Shown here in pieces: positions 1 through 13,900 of a stretch of DNA of 64,000 nucleotides; the stretch's first letter is position 1, and each line of letters begins with the position of its first letter. The notes under the pieces were generated by a model. The model saw nothing but the letters and a program-made list of their open reading frames with translations. It ran no database searches and was not told the DNA's origin. Origin of the DNA: Prinia subflava (lineage: Eukaryota; Chordata; Aves; Passeriformes; Cisticolidae); contig NC_086283.1 of the NCBI RefSeq assembly GCF_021018805.1, positions 60,165,803-60,229,802 on the forward strand. The letters run 5' to 3'. Position numbers and translations under genes: made by a program.

Positions 1-3000
1 TCCAAGTGAATGGCCCATATGGTGTTCTAATCCACAACTTTGGCATTATTAGTGCCATGCTCTGACCAACAGAGCTAATCTCAGGGTACTGGAACCTTCT
101 TAAAGGCTTGCATGACCTGTATGAAGTGTACCAGACAAACAGTCTTGTTTTAGCCCTTCCTTGGTGCCTACTATTAAAATTCTGAGAGCACCCACAATTC
201 GGCCCACACTAATGCTGATTATCTCTGAATCTGAACTGCCTATCAATATTGTTTACCACTTGATACATCAATGCATTATCTTATTACTAAGCCACCACAC
301 TCAATCTCTTGTTGGAATACACCTCAATCCACATCAGCTCACCACAGAAAGTCTGATTTCTGTTCTTTCTTTCTCCCTCAGAGAAGCAGAAGTGCAGAAA
401 GATTGCAACCATGAACACCAGGAGGGGCAAATTTATCTGGATAAGGCCATAACTTTCCAAATATAAAAAAGGAAGCTGTATTTTGCAAATGCAACATCTT
501 GCCCTTTAGGGTAGAGAATGAACCTTTGGCCACAACAGCTGTTTCTTGTTGTTTGTATTCCTGTATATGACACAGAACAGGTCAAATTTCTCTAGAAACA
601 CAAGTTTTATGTTGATAAAGAATACTGTAAATACTGTAAACTGATACTGTAAAAAAGCTCCTGAACATACAAAATCTTAGTACAACACTCCTCACTTCAT
701 CTGTACTGAGCATGCCAGCAAATTCAGCTTTTACCATGAGATCTCAGATGTTCACCAGCACCAGAAGATCATTACAAAGATGCCTGCTGGCTCTATGGTC
801 TGAGGGGATCTCTCTGGTGTCCTGAAGGGCACACCATTTTTGATGATCATGACACATGAAACATGCATAAGTCCAAGGGGACAGAAGGAAATAGGTGTCT
901 GCCCATCCTCTTTCTGTGTCTTCTCTTATTCGTTCATCAATGACATGAGATACATTCAACATATATTAAAGTCTCATGTGGATCTCCATAAAAAAGATTT
1001 AAGTAACTTAAAATCTTTTCATAAAAAACAAAACAAAAACAAAACACAAAAAGCCCCACATTCTCAGGAGACTTCAACATGCATTGTATGTGTATTTTCA
1101 AATCTTCAGCTGCTGTACCTTTCTGAGTATCCAACATAAACACAGTACTAGTCACATCACAACAACATTGATTGGAAAAGGACTTGGTTCAGTTTAAAGC
1201 ACATTCTTGATTGACTGCGACTCCTTGGCGCTACTTTAGATCCCTTTAAAAGCAGTTGTGTAACTTGGAACAATGACAACAAATACATTTTACTGAAATT
1301 AATGGAACTGAGAAAACATCATAATATAACCTGTAATTTTGCACTTGCAGAAATTATCTCATGAAGATTGTGGAGAAGGAAAAAATGTATTTAGCCTCTT
1401 GCTATAACTGAGAAAAAGTCTCAAAACTGTTCCAGACATCACTTTATAACTTGCTATTCTACTCTCTTTAGAGAAGAAGGTGAAACTGAACACAGCTAAT
1501 CAGACTAAAAGCAGCAATCTCACATCACAAAAAAAAAAAAATTATTTTTAAAAAGCACAGCTGCACTTCTACTCATTGACTGTAAGCAGATCAATACTAT
1601 CAACAATACGTATTGTTTTGGGGGTGTTTAGGGATATCAGAGCATCCTACTCATCTCCTGTCATCCAGAAAAAGAAAACTGCAGCACCCAGAGTATTTCC
1701 TATATACATGCTGACAGTAAGCCATGCTCTTTCTGTAGTACACGACCTTAATGTTTACAAAAGACTCACAATTAGTAATAATCACACTTATACAGAAGTA
1801 CCTGATGACAAACCAAAGACACAGATTGTTGATCTGCAGAAAAGAAAAAAGGCTCTAGATGAGACAACTTCTGTCTGAGCTTCAGGCCATAAAGTAGGAA
1901 CAGAACAGCCATGGTTATTTAGCCACAATTGCTTTTTCTATTCCCTCTTTGGTTTCTTTGTTACTGTCTTTCCAACTATGAAAGGGTGTCTGGGTTATTA
2001 ATGATAAGAGGTAAAATTCAGACATCTCTTCATAAAACCAAGCACCTAGTATCTTAACTAAAACAGATTTCAAGTAGTAAATGTTCGTTTTCCTGAAATG
2101 TGAGTAAATTCCAGGCCATCGCTGGGAAGTCCACACTCAGCAAAGAAGCACTTTAATTTGAACATTTTACCAGACTCTAGAAATGCTAAAAAATATTACA
2201 CTCGGGCAAAGAAAAGACACAATTTTATCAGTCATCAAGAAAAAGGGGAAGGCTTAGACTTGCTGGTACTTGCAGGAAATTTGTGAAGAAACACAAAAAC
2301 ATGATGTGTCTCTGATGAAACTCCAACTGAAAACTGGGAAAAAAAGAGGCGAGCTGGCAGGACCACCATAGTAAAAGTCCTTGCCTGATGATAAGACAGG
2401 ACATAGGCAACATCCATGGCCTTGCTTGAAAAATGCAACATTTTTCATCCATGCTGAATCTGAACTTACCACCTTCTGTTGCACTTGTCACTCCTACACC
2501 CACAAGTTACTTCCCTTGTTTTTGTCCACTCAGATGACTACCACTGTATGTATCTGTACTTAGCTGCCCTGTTTGCAAAAAGCACCTCCAAACTGCAAAA
2601 GCAAGCAACTTAAAAAAATCTAAGCAGAGCTGCAACAGGGCAGGAGGCTACTGAGTTATAAATTCTTCATCAGAACATTGAGCATGCACTTTGTGACATT
2701 ACTAGCAGTTACATATAGCTGAACAGTACGTCTTTAATAAAGGGCTATTGCTCAATTCCCCTGAGCCTCTAAAACTTACATAGCTCTTCTCATGATTTCA
2801 CATTCTATTCAGCAGGGGGCCTCCACTAAAAAAAAACCAGTTTACCTAAGATGGCATAGCCATGAATAAGGATATCTAAGCAAGTCCAGCATGAAGGAAC
2901 TTCCATCATGTTGGGATTGCACCATGTTCTGTGCATGCCTACCTTGCCCAAAAACCAAGGAGGGAGAATACCCATGTTAAGCATGTTGACAAAAGTCTGT

Positions 3001-6000
3001 GTTTTTCATATGGAAAGGCAATCTCTTCAGTATCAGTCACATGTTTAAAGTAGTAAAATTTCATTAAGTAAATTCATCCATAATTCAAGTCAGTTTAGAA
3101 AGAAAATCCTAATAAATACATTTGTGTGCAGGAATTTTTTTTTTTTAGTTTAAATATCCAAGTTGCCTAAGAAAAACGTTTTTGTTACACTGGGTAAATT
3201 GACTGACAGAGATGACCAGACACATGACAACACAACAACAAAAAAACCCACCTACCCACAACAAATGGCAAAACCCCAACCAAACAAACCATAAGCAAAA
3301 AAACCCTCAAGCCTGCACATGCCCCCAGCATTTGGATAGACTTCAACACCAGAAGTAGAACAAGCAGAGTCTTGTTTTATAAAAAATATAAAATGCTATA
3401 ATTATTTTTGCATGTACAAAGAAGAGTGCAACTACCATTGCAATAAACACAGGTTTTGATTTAGAAAAGCTCTTATTATTTAACACTTACTCTACCTGTG
3501 GCAGATAAGGCCACTATGTACTAAATATACATTGTTACATTGCCGCTGACAGTGAGAAGATTTCAGTGGTTAAGGAGACTGGAGAAAGAATTTTTGTGTT
3601 TCTTCACTACACATAAAAGTCCATCATTACATACAGATCTTTAAAGAGAAGCCCACTAACAAGTTGATGACTGACCAACTATTCCGTCAGTATAAAGTAC
3701 ACCAATATTCCACACTGGAAAAAGTGCAGTAATACAGAAAGGAGGGTTTCTTAAATAATCTCTAGTCGAAGTTTCAGTGAACTCTTTTCAACTTTAATGA
3801 TCAAGAGGAACACTGTACTAAAACAAACAGAGCTTTGGATTGCAGATATTCCTGCTTTCTCCTGCTGCCTAAAACTTTTGACTGCAATGTTAAAATATTT
3901 ATTTATCCATAAAGTGCTAAACTTCCAACATTGAAGTGCAACACTTCTGACTGAACAGGTTGCTAATTGCATAGTCCCATAATCTGTGTATTTCATAGCC
4001 TGTCATTATTCTTGCCATTTCACTTTGTTAGCAATGCTGAATTGCACATGTTGGAACTGAAAGTTTAGGTCAGAGATCAAGTTTGTGAAATCAAACATTG
4101 AGGTCTTAAAGTAACTCCATCTCCAAGTGAGCTGGAAGTCTAGATGCATGCCCACTTCCAAAATGTAGATATTAAACTCCTTCAATCCCTCCAGAAAGCC
4201 AAATGCTACCTCATCCCTCACTGCAACACAGGTACCATGCACTTACACCTTAGCAGGACAACCAAAACACTTCTCTCATATAGATCTCACCAGCCTTTGG
4301 TAACCCAGGCAAGCACACATATGTGGTGTGCTCTCATGTGCTCTCAGACAGCCTCTGAAATGCAATCCAGTCTTAACAAAATCCAGATCATAATTAAGCA
4401 GGTGTAAGTGTTAAGGGAGTGCTTCGTCAGCACACTCACCACTGAGTGTCGCAGATAAAAGTAGAGACTAATTTTCCTTTTTTGCTACAGGAAAATGAGC
4501 AGCGCTACACCCGAGAATAAAAGGAAGCTTATCTGGAGACTACCAAACACTGAAAAATTAAGTGCTGAAATTTTTTTCCCACCTCCTGAAAGAACAACTC
4601 TGAACTTTAACCTACTTCCTACCTCTATACAAACTTGCTGCTTTTTTACCCTATGCTTGTAGTATCAGACCGTTCACTAACAAATATGCAATTTGGACCA
4701 GTTTTAACAAATAACTAGCTCTCAGTGTTAGAAAAAAAACCCCACAAAACCAATATGGAAGTGCTGCAAGAAGTGTGGAATACAGAACATGTGTACAAAG
4801 ATTTGGTCTTTGAAATTTTGGTTCAATTTCAAAAGGCAGGATTAAAAGACATCTCAGTGTTGGTCTGTTAGTTTCAAAAGATTCCTGTAAAGGGTGAAGA
4901 AATGCAGCAGAGGTGCATGGGAAAGACAAACAAAATGAGAGTATTGTGAATCAGCTCTGTACTCATGCCATTACCATTATACCAGCTCTATAAACTGCTC
5001 TCTCTGCACCTTGAAAACTCCTTTTCTGCAACTTGAAATCCGAACTGTTTCAGAGCTACCGAAGATATGTAGGTGGAAAGATTCCTTTCAGGATGAAGAA
5101 CTGATGAAAAGACTACTTCCGTTGTGAAATAATCTGACACTGTGGGGTCCTAATTTTTCACACCATTTCAAGACAAATCCTGAATTTGTGGTCTGGAAAT
5201 AAAGATACTTTTCTCACACCACAAACTGTACTGGCAATCTCAGCAGCTATTCAACTATTTGTGTAGATGAATCCAGCTTTCAAACACCCACAGCTTCAGT
5301 CTGTAAGAACAAGTGTGTGTCTGATAAAATTTTACGAACTCAAATTAGCTGTTAGCAGAGTTTACTGGCCAAGCTCCCTGAGAAGGCAAATTAAGTTCCA
5401 CTAAATATTTTAAAGTCAACTTTTCATAAAAGTTTTTACACAGAAAGGGCAGGCAAAAAACCCCCAAACAACCAAAATTAACACTCTCTTTTGCAAGCAT
5501 TTGAAGTTCTGAGCCTACAGCTGTGGGATGTCCCAGTTCTTTCAAGGAAGTGCCAAATACCTAGAGGAAATCTTCTGAATTAATCAATCCCTAAGGCAGC
5601 AGTGAAGGCAAAAACCCTGAAAAAAATTACCTCCTTTTCACACAACTAAAACTCCTCTCTACCTTCTCTATATTTCAAGACACAAATGGACCACTCTTCA
5701 ATTCACATCTTTCCACTGATCTTAGGTGGATTGTTACTCTAAGGAGGGAGCAAATTTCCAGCTCTTACTCTCCTTTACAACCCTACAGTGAGAGTCCATG
5801 CTGGAAAATACTAGCAAAAGAGATTTGTTCCATTTCTTACTATTCAAATGTTATTTCTTCTCTAATTTTCTGCATTTACTGTTTTGGTTCTTCCACCATG
5901 ACTATAAAAACTTCACCAAATAGTATCAAAATTGGAGTATATTATCCTCTGGCCAAAGACAACCAGAGATAAAGAAAGGTGGTAAATTACAAATATGATA

Positions 6001-7100
6001 TGACAAAAACCTGCAGTTTGAAAGCCCTATGGTCTTTTCAATTCAGCAACAGTATGACATAATCTGTAAAGCACTGCTAAGTGATCAGACTTCTTTTCAT
6101 GTGGAAAACTTCACCAGGAATCTCTTCTATCTTACAAAGTCTGAGATGAGTGAAGTATTGATAATTTTCCTGATGACTCCCCACATATACCACAGATCCT
6201 GGAAGGCACAAGACTCAGCTGCACTTCCTACTCTATGCCCATTACACTCCTCTGACTTTCTTTGAAGCAGTAACAATCCCCAGAAGTTTATTAGGACATT
6301 CTGATGAAGCACGATTGCTTTTAAGTGAAGCATTACTAAATAAACATTCCAGTGTTAATATTTCTCTAGGGTGGTCTTCCTTTACTTCGGTTTTGTGGAT
6401 TGATAAAGCCAGTCTGAACAATAGCAACAGCACTGAGTGCCCAGAGATATTAATTCAATTCCAATTGTTTGGAGAGAGAATCCTCTGTTTTAGACCAAAT
6501 TTCCTGCTGATACTAAAAAAATACTAAAGTCCAGAGCTCTCCGTCTTCCCCTTTATTCCCCTCCCCCACCTTCACTACCTTTAGAGGTGAAAACTAAATA
6601 TCAAAGTACAACCTCTAGTTAAAAAATAAATGGGAACTGTGGTGACATTATGAAACATGGGAACATACTGAACATAAACAGGGACTGATCCAATTACTGA
6701 AACTGGGCATCTTCACAGCCACAGTCCTAAGTTAAATTACAAGGCAAATGCTTGCATCTGTGCTACCACCTCCAGAACTGTTACAGAACAACTGCACCTG
6801 CTGTCTGTGGCAGATTATTTTGTCACCCAAAATTATTAAAACCTGGTACTTTATAGGCATCATGTTCCAATCATTTTCTTCCATCCTTTCCTTATTCCAC
6901 TTATGTTGCAGATGTACTGAGGTTTTTTGCAACACAGAGGAGTTGCTGTGTGCTTGATATGTATATTCTACACTATCCTCTACTATTTCAGTACTACTGA
7001 AATACCAATAGACAGGGCTCGAGTAGTTCCAGGAGAAAAACAATGTTAAAGCTTCACCTGCAGGGCAGCACAACTCTTCCACGCCCGTTCTTCTCAAGCT
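1..7100. other. Stretch with no recognisable gene (intron or intergenic)
   Basis: AT-rich, ordinary-looking vertebrate non-coding DNA. Open frames are short, lack family resemblance and are not bracketed by convincing splice sites on either strand. It lies on the side into which the minus-strand transcript of the 7.5-kb CpG island would run, so it may be its first intron (inference). Only short homopolymer runs were seen, for example 14 A at about 1529. Confidence 0.5.
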
Positions 7101-7109
7101 AAATCTATT

Positions 7110-7910
7110 CCTCTTTCTCCGCTCTGCAAAAGCCGCCCCCTGCGAGCCGGCCCCCAGCCGGGTGTCGGAGAGACCCGATTTCGCCAGCCGGGGCCCAGAG
7201 CCGCGGCGGGGTCCGCACAGCCCACCGCTGCTGCTGCCGCCGCTGCTACGAGATGGTGCCTGGCAGGGGCTGCTCCGCCGGAGCCGCCTTCCCTCCGCAG
7301 CATCCAACGGCCCTTTCCCCCCGCCACCGCAGCCGCCGCGGCCGGGAGACGGCAGGATCCCCCGTCCTGCCGCCGGGCCCTGCTAGCCGCCGGCCCCCGC
7401 CCTCTGCCCGGGCCCGCACCCGCCCCGGCTCTGCCCCGAGGGGCGCCCCTCCACCCCGCTCCTTCCCCCGCGGCCGCCGGAACGGGCACGCTGCGGCCAG
7501 GGAAGCGGCTCCCGAGGAACCGAGCTGCCGGCGGCGGGCGAGAGAGAAGCCGAGCGGCGGAGGCCCGGACTCACCGGGGAGCGAGGAGCACAGACCGCCG
7601 CCGCCGGTCGCCGTCAGGGGCCGCCGGGCGCAGAGAGAGAGAAGGGGCGGTGGCGGGCGGGCTCCGCCCCGCGCCCCAAGGCCAGAGCAGCGGCGGGATG
7701 GCCGCCAGCCGCCCGAGCGGGAGGCGGGGAAGGGAGGGAGGACGAGCGAGCCGATGGCCGGCCGGCCAGCCAGGCGGGCGGCGGGGGGTGGTTCCCCTTT
7801 CCGCAGCGGCCCTGGCCCCGCAGAGATCCGCTGCTTTCCTCGGGCGGCCCCTTACCCTGGATATAGGAGGAGGAGAGGGAGCGCCGTGAGTGTGGAGGGG
7901 TGGGTAAGAG
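7110..7910. promoter_or_regulatory. CpG island, probable divergent promoter of unidentified gene(s)
   Basis: About 800 bp of dense CG dinucleotides and GC-box-like motifs sit between AT-rich flanks. It contains consensus-like splice donors pointing outward on both strands: minus-strand CCCCG|GTGAGT (intron GT at 7574-7573) and CCAGG|GTAAGG (7855-7854), and plus-strand GCGCC|GTGAGT (7886-7887) and GGTGG|GTAAGA (7904-7905). This is the layout of a CpG-island promoter with short, mainly non-coding first exons. The long GC-rich open frames here are low-complexity Arg/Pro/Ala/Gly translations with no recognisable domain, so I do not call them proteins. In human, the neighbourhood 5' of DGKQ holds SLC26A1 and IDUA, as I recall it, but I see no sequence of either here. 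Confidence 0.75.
7575..7720 (-). other. Candidate non-coding first exon of an unknown minus-strand gene
   Basis: Read on the minus strand, the sequence ends TCGCTCCCCG and is followed at once by GTGAGTCC, a near-perfect donor, inside the CpG island. The right boundary (transcription start) is a guess. An open frame entering the exon meets the TGA of the GTGAGT itself, so coding is not supported, which suggests a 5'-UTR exon. The next exon would lie to the left and was not found within 7.5 kb. Confidence 0.4.
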
Positions 7911-10900
7911 GGTGGTACGGAGGTCAAGGCCAGATCTGCTGCGGGCAGAGTCATCGGAAAGACGGGCACTGTAACATGGCAGCGGGGTGTGGTGGGCAGT
8001 GGTGTGCCTCGTACGGGCTGTAAGCGCGCCACGTGCTCACAGCCCGAGCGCTTGCTCAGGCTTCGGAGAAGTCCAGAGGTGCTGTCAGTGAAGCTTGGGC
8101 TCGGAAGCGAACAGGTGTCACTCGGGACACTACCTGACACACAGGACTGCATCCTGCTCCTCGGGGCAGTGCAATAGGAGTGGGACCTCCTTTGTTTCTC
8201 TTGGCAGGGGGAGAGCTGATTGGCCTGGCTGTTGGCAGAAACAGACTGTTACGTACAAGCTGGTCAAGATCAATATCATGACGTCAATATTAAAGAACAA
8301 TATCAGAGTAGAGGACGTCCTAGAGGACCTAATTTACATCATCCCCGTAGCTGAGTGCTGTGCCGAGTTTATCAGTATCCAGCATGTTCCCAGTAGAACA
8401 GTGTGAGTTTGAGCCTGAATACCGTTGACGAATACATTCAGTGCAAGTAGTCGGGGTGCAGCTGCAGTGCGAGCTGCACGTTTAGCTTTGGATAGCAGGA
8501 GCCAGAAGAGGCGAGGAACTGACATTGACCCAACAAAGGGTGCACTACTCTACAGCCCAGCTAGGTGAGCAGACACTGAGAGACACAGGAGCCAGTGGTT
8601 CAGCTGGAAGACCCCAGACTTTCACATGCTTAGACTGTGAGGGTATAAAAGCCCAGGGTTTGCTTTCCTCAGGGTCCCTCCTCGGAGACACTGAGCTGAG
8701 CTGTGTGAGAGGCTGAGCTGTTTTCTTGTCACTGCGCCATGACTTAACCATTGTAAGAATCCAGGAGTCAGACTCTGTCATGGGAAACCTGGAGTCCAGC
8801 CTGTAAGGAAACCTGGTGTGACTAGGTGAGAGTGGGATGTGTAGGGAGTCAAACAGGGCACCCCTCAGCTCACTGGAGCCACCCATCGTGAAATGACCTC
8901 TGTTCCAGCTCACCTGGTCTGAGTGTGCCACCCAGAGTGATTCCTGGATGGTCAGACAGGAAACTTTCCTAAACTATTAAGTAAACTAAAAAGTATCTGA
9001 TTCCAGGAAAATAATTGCATACATAGTAAAGAAGAGTTGCATGTAAGGAATGTAAATATTCTGCAAGTCTTGGTAAGGCCTTGGAGAGCACTGACTAGGA
9101 GACCACTGCTAACCACTGACAGCTGGAATAAAACAAGATCAGTAATGTTTTGTGTTTACCAAGAAAGCTTGGGCTAAGAGGAAACTGAGTTACTTGCTGG
9201 CTTAGCTGCACAGGAGCAAGTCTCAGGTGAGGGAAAATAGAAGTACTTAACTTTACTTGTAAAGAAAGATGAAACAGAAAATGCCCATGATGTCCCACCT
9301 GGATGTTTGTGGGTTGGATTCCTGCACACTGACCTGTGCTGACAGATCCTCCTTCCTACATACATTGTCCAGCTGCAACTGTCAGACCAGAAGAAATCAG
9401 TGGGAAGGACCCCAAGATCTAGCAAACAAAATACATTGTAACCCTAATTAAAACCTACTGTTTTAATTTTTTTTAACTAAATATGGAAATCCTGGATTTG
9501 GCATACCTGCTACTTATTTCACCAGAATAGTTAAGACTTCTAGGGACCCTCTGTAATTAAACCTGCTATTCTCTGAACTGATACCTCTAAATAGCTTGTA
9601 ATCTACAACATACAATACTTCTGATTTATTGCTCAAAATCTCTTCCAGGTTGGCCTGTTTTCTGTTAAGTATAAATACCACATGGAGCAATTAATTTGCA
9701 TTAAGTTCTTTTAGAATTGTATTGGTTTTTAGAACATACGATTTGCTTTACTCAAATGGTTAACATGGAACTGGACATTAATTCATAATATTGTTTTCAA
9801 ACCTTTGGCCAGAGAGGTTCCTAAGACTGAGTTTGGCAGAACACAGCTATGTTGGTAGTTTGGCTTTTGGCTCTTGAAGGTAGAAGCCCATCTTTATACA
9901 TGACACCACAAAACAGTAGATGACTCTGATGGTCTGAAAAGCCAGAGAATTTCTAAAACCTCTTACAGCTTTAAATGTTTCTTTATTTGATAGAAGTTTT
10001 TATTTTTGTATGTGTTTAATTAATAGTTAGAAAACATTTCAAATATGTTCCTCTTTGCGGGATTAAGTCCTGTAATGCTTCTCTGGGTCACTTCCTTTAA
10101 AAAGAAAATTTAAAAATTTTAATTTGATTGTTGTTGTTGTTGATTGTAATAGAACAGGCTTCCAAGGCCCATGTGTATCACTAAGTTTTGAATCATGAAT
10201 AAAATCCTCCGTACCTAGATACCAAAGCAAGTAAGACTTGCTGCAAAATCCGATTGACTTAAAATTTTTTGGACAAAACGCAAAGACTAGTGAAAATAGC
10301 AGGTCAGCAACAGAAATGGGAAATCAGCTCTGACTTTTCACAGTGAATATCTGCAAGGTTTGTACTTTCTGTTCTGTGAGGAGGTAAGGCCCCTGAGGAT
10401 GAGAGTAGAAGGGAAGATTTCATATCCTAGAAAGAGAGGCAGAACTGCTTCAGCTTCTACTGGTTCTTTGTAAGGACACACAGGCAGGGGATTGGAAGAC
10501 AGGCTGTTCATTACGGCAATGCTGTCTGAATGTTATTGCTGGCATTTCCAGCATTTGAATATTTGAATATTCTTCTCACTGGAGCTGAGTTTACAATAAT
10601 GTGTCTTATTTAGCACATGACTAAAAATGTGTGGGTTTGCCTTTCTCTCAAGACTGCCAGGAGGTGAGAACTGTATTAGATCCATTGTTTGTAAGGAAGA
10701 GGTTTACTGAAATGGGTTCTTTGGTTTAGGATCAGATTGCAAGGACATCCAACAGTTTTCTTGGACAATCATGCATTGTGCTAAGTCAGGATTAAGGAAA
10801 ATTATTTTCTGTTCATGCAGTGAAGATGGATGCAAATAGGAATAACAATGCCTTTCATATTGTTGTCATGTGCATCCTAGAGTGCTTTTAGGGTTTTTCA

Positions 10901-13900
10901 TGAAATTATTTCACAACAGATGAGGAACTATGTGTCAGCCCTTTGTCCTTTCTGTCTTACTGAAATCCATTCCCAAGAACCTTGGTTTAATATCAGATTC
11001 CTTCTAGAGTGTTCTTTGAGGTTATTCACCGATGTCCTAGATGTCTAGGGAGCACATCATATCTGTTCAATTCCCATCTGACTTCTCTGTTGTGTCTCTC
11101 AATATATTTCTTTCCTTCTGATCCTATCAAGAAGTTACAAATACTTGAAATTCCCAGGAGATAGCTTTCAGCCCATTACAGCCAATAAAGCCTTAACATA
11201 CAGCAGTAGAGTTCAGCGTTGTAGCAATCTTCCAGGCAGGATCAGCTGATCACTGAGGTTGCAGCAATCACAGGATTGCTGCAATCAGTCTCAAACTGGG
11301 CTAGGATACGGCTGACACGGAGGCAATAAACTTGGTCTAGAGGACCCAGAGCTTTGGAGCTATCATCAAGAAGTGTCTGCATGTATCCCGCTTTTCCTGG
11401 CTCTCTGTAGTATAATGAAAAGGCCTGATTGCCTTCAAGAGGTTGCTCTGCAGTGCTGTGTTCCCATAAACATCATTTAACATACTGTGTTCTACAGAAC
11501 ATATGAATTTATATATTCAAATTAGTTCAACACTCAGTAAAAGCATTCCTGACTCTACGAAGCCATCTGTGAATGAACTGAAGAACTGGTGAAATGGTAG
11601 CTTGCAGGTTATGGCCTATAGCTTGTCCAGAGTACAGGAAAATACGTTTGGTGGCTCATGAGGAAGTCCATGCTGAGATTTCATTCGTAGTCATGACTGT
11701 TTTAAGCTGTTTAAATTTTCAGTGCACAACTGCAGTACAAGTCTGAAAATAGAGAGTTTGACAGCTCACAGAAGACCTCTCAGAAATATCAAAATAGATT
11801 CTGGTTATTGAACTAAGTGAGGGCATACTGCATCTCCCTCTTTAATTAGATTATTGTGCATCCTCTAAAGAAAATTCTGTGGTTGGCATATTTTAATAAA
11901 TATGTTATAATTTGCTTCTGGTCTTAGCACTGGTTTACTTAATTGTCTTTTTTTTAAAACGAGTCTTCAGAAAAATGCAGTAACGCTTATTGAACTTCGG
12001 TTTCAGCAGCAAAACAAAGATTTAACTTCTGCCATCTGCTGGTTAAACGGGGTTTAGTGGAAGCTCCTTGTCGCTCCTACCGATGAGAGGGCATTGACTG
12101 GGGAGTGATCCTCTACTTAGTCCCGAGTAGAAACTCACACAAGTGTATTGTCAAGGAATAATATTGTTTTCCTGCAGAATAAAAGCATTTGTTCGACTGT
12201 ATCCTAGGAACTGAAAAAAGAGGACTTGAGGATGGGACTATGTACCCAAAATTAAAAAATAAATTGTCAAGACAATTTAAAAAAGACAAGTAAAACACTT
12301 TACTGTCAGCACTGCACCTTCAGCACCAGACTATGTAGTGTTTCACATCTCTTTGGAAAATTCCTTCCAAAGTAGATAATCCATGATCAGCTTAGAGTTG
12401 CTGTACGGAGCATAAGAAAGAACAACTATTTGCACCATAGAAGTGGAAGGATTGTTCTTGTCCTTTTTGAGAGTAATGATATAACTCACAGTAAATGCAG
12501 AAGTCTTTGCTGACCACCTGTGTATTTCCCTGAATATCTGGAATGGTGTAGAAGACTTTAATCCGGACTAGATTCCTATGAATGCTCAACTGAAAACAAC
12601 CCATATTCAAAATGTTATTTAAATTTTCGTGTATAGGCAATGTACAACACCCTTGCATGCAGTAAGGCTGGATTTGTGCTGTTCTTAGTTTGTGTTGCCA
12701 TTTTACTAACACTCCTTTACTGAGCTCAGGACTCTGGCAGAGCGTGGTACTAATCTGATACAGCAGGATGAAGTGGGGAGTAATCCAAAAGTTTGCACAA
12801 GAAACAAACTCTAGAGCCCAGGCAATTTTACAATCTATCACGTGGCTAGTCTAAGCAGTTTTCACTTTGCCACTGTACCTGCCTGAAGAACTTGTGCACA
12901 CAGTCACTAACCCTTACCTAAGAGGCACCTGTTCCCTACTACATGCTTGCTGCATGTATTTGGTGACTGGTAAACGTAACAACCTTGGACATTTACTGCA
13001 GCACTACCCTTTCATTCCCTGTACTGACTGGTAATTGCTTGTAGTTGCTCTGACATCTAGAACTTTGTTAAAAACAACTGGCACCTTATAGAAAGCAATG
13101 GAAAACACTTTTGAAAAGAGGTCCACAATTTAGGCTGCCTATACATACACACTTTGCTCAAAGAGCATTAAAAATGCACAGAAGAGCAGTAGGAATTCCT
13201 TTGCTGCACTCTAATGGTAGACTGTTTTTCTGTAACATTTTACTTATTGTTATGCTTGAACACGAGTGACTGTTCTTAACTGCTTTTGAGTGAAAAATTG
13301 GGATACTGTGTATTTTTCCCAAGATGTTTGTACTCATACTCTGCTTTTGGATTCCTCAATTTTCTCACAGCAAATTAACATTCTGAATAAAACCAGCAAT
13401 CGCAATTTAAGAATATTCCACTTAGTTGCTTCCAAGGCTTCCTGGACAGAGTAGATCAGACCATCAGATCACCTGTGATACAGCTCCGTCAGGATGGATG
13501 CTTCCCTGACATATTTTCCTGCCTCTGAGGGCACAGAGCAAATGCATTGTGATGGATATATCCTGACTGCTATTGAGAGCACAGAACTAAATTACATCTT
13601 ACAAAAGTTGTATTTTTTTCCCATTTGCAAGTAGCTCAATTCTTTGCACACAAACACAGAACAAGAGGATAGCATAGCAAAGAAGACAGAGGTCGGTAGG
13701 CTTTTTTACCCTGTTTCTGAGCACATCTAGATGCCATGAGAGTGAGAAATCCTCTACTACTGCTCTATATGCAAATAGTACCTCTATTGTTAATCTCTCT
13801 TTGGTGAACAGACTGCCTCATTTACCAGAGACCTTAATAAAAAGCTGTGATTGTGTCAAGAGAAAGCTATCCAATGGCATCTCCTATGAAATATTAAGTT

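Noticed and set aside
6732..7307. Minus-strand open frame of 191 codons running from the CpG island into AT-rich DNA
   Set aside because: No recognisable family, no signal peptide or domain, and the composition changes halfway. Treated as chance.
7094..8152. Several long open frames on both strands across the CpG island (up to 256 codons)
   Set aside because: They are Arg/Pro/Ala/Gly-rich translations of GC-rich DNA, overlap one another in many frames and show no domain. Long open frames are expected by composition there.
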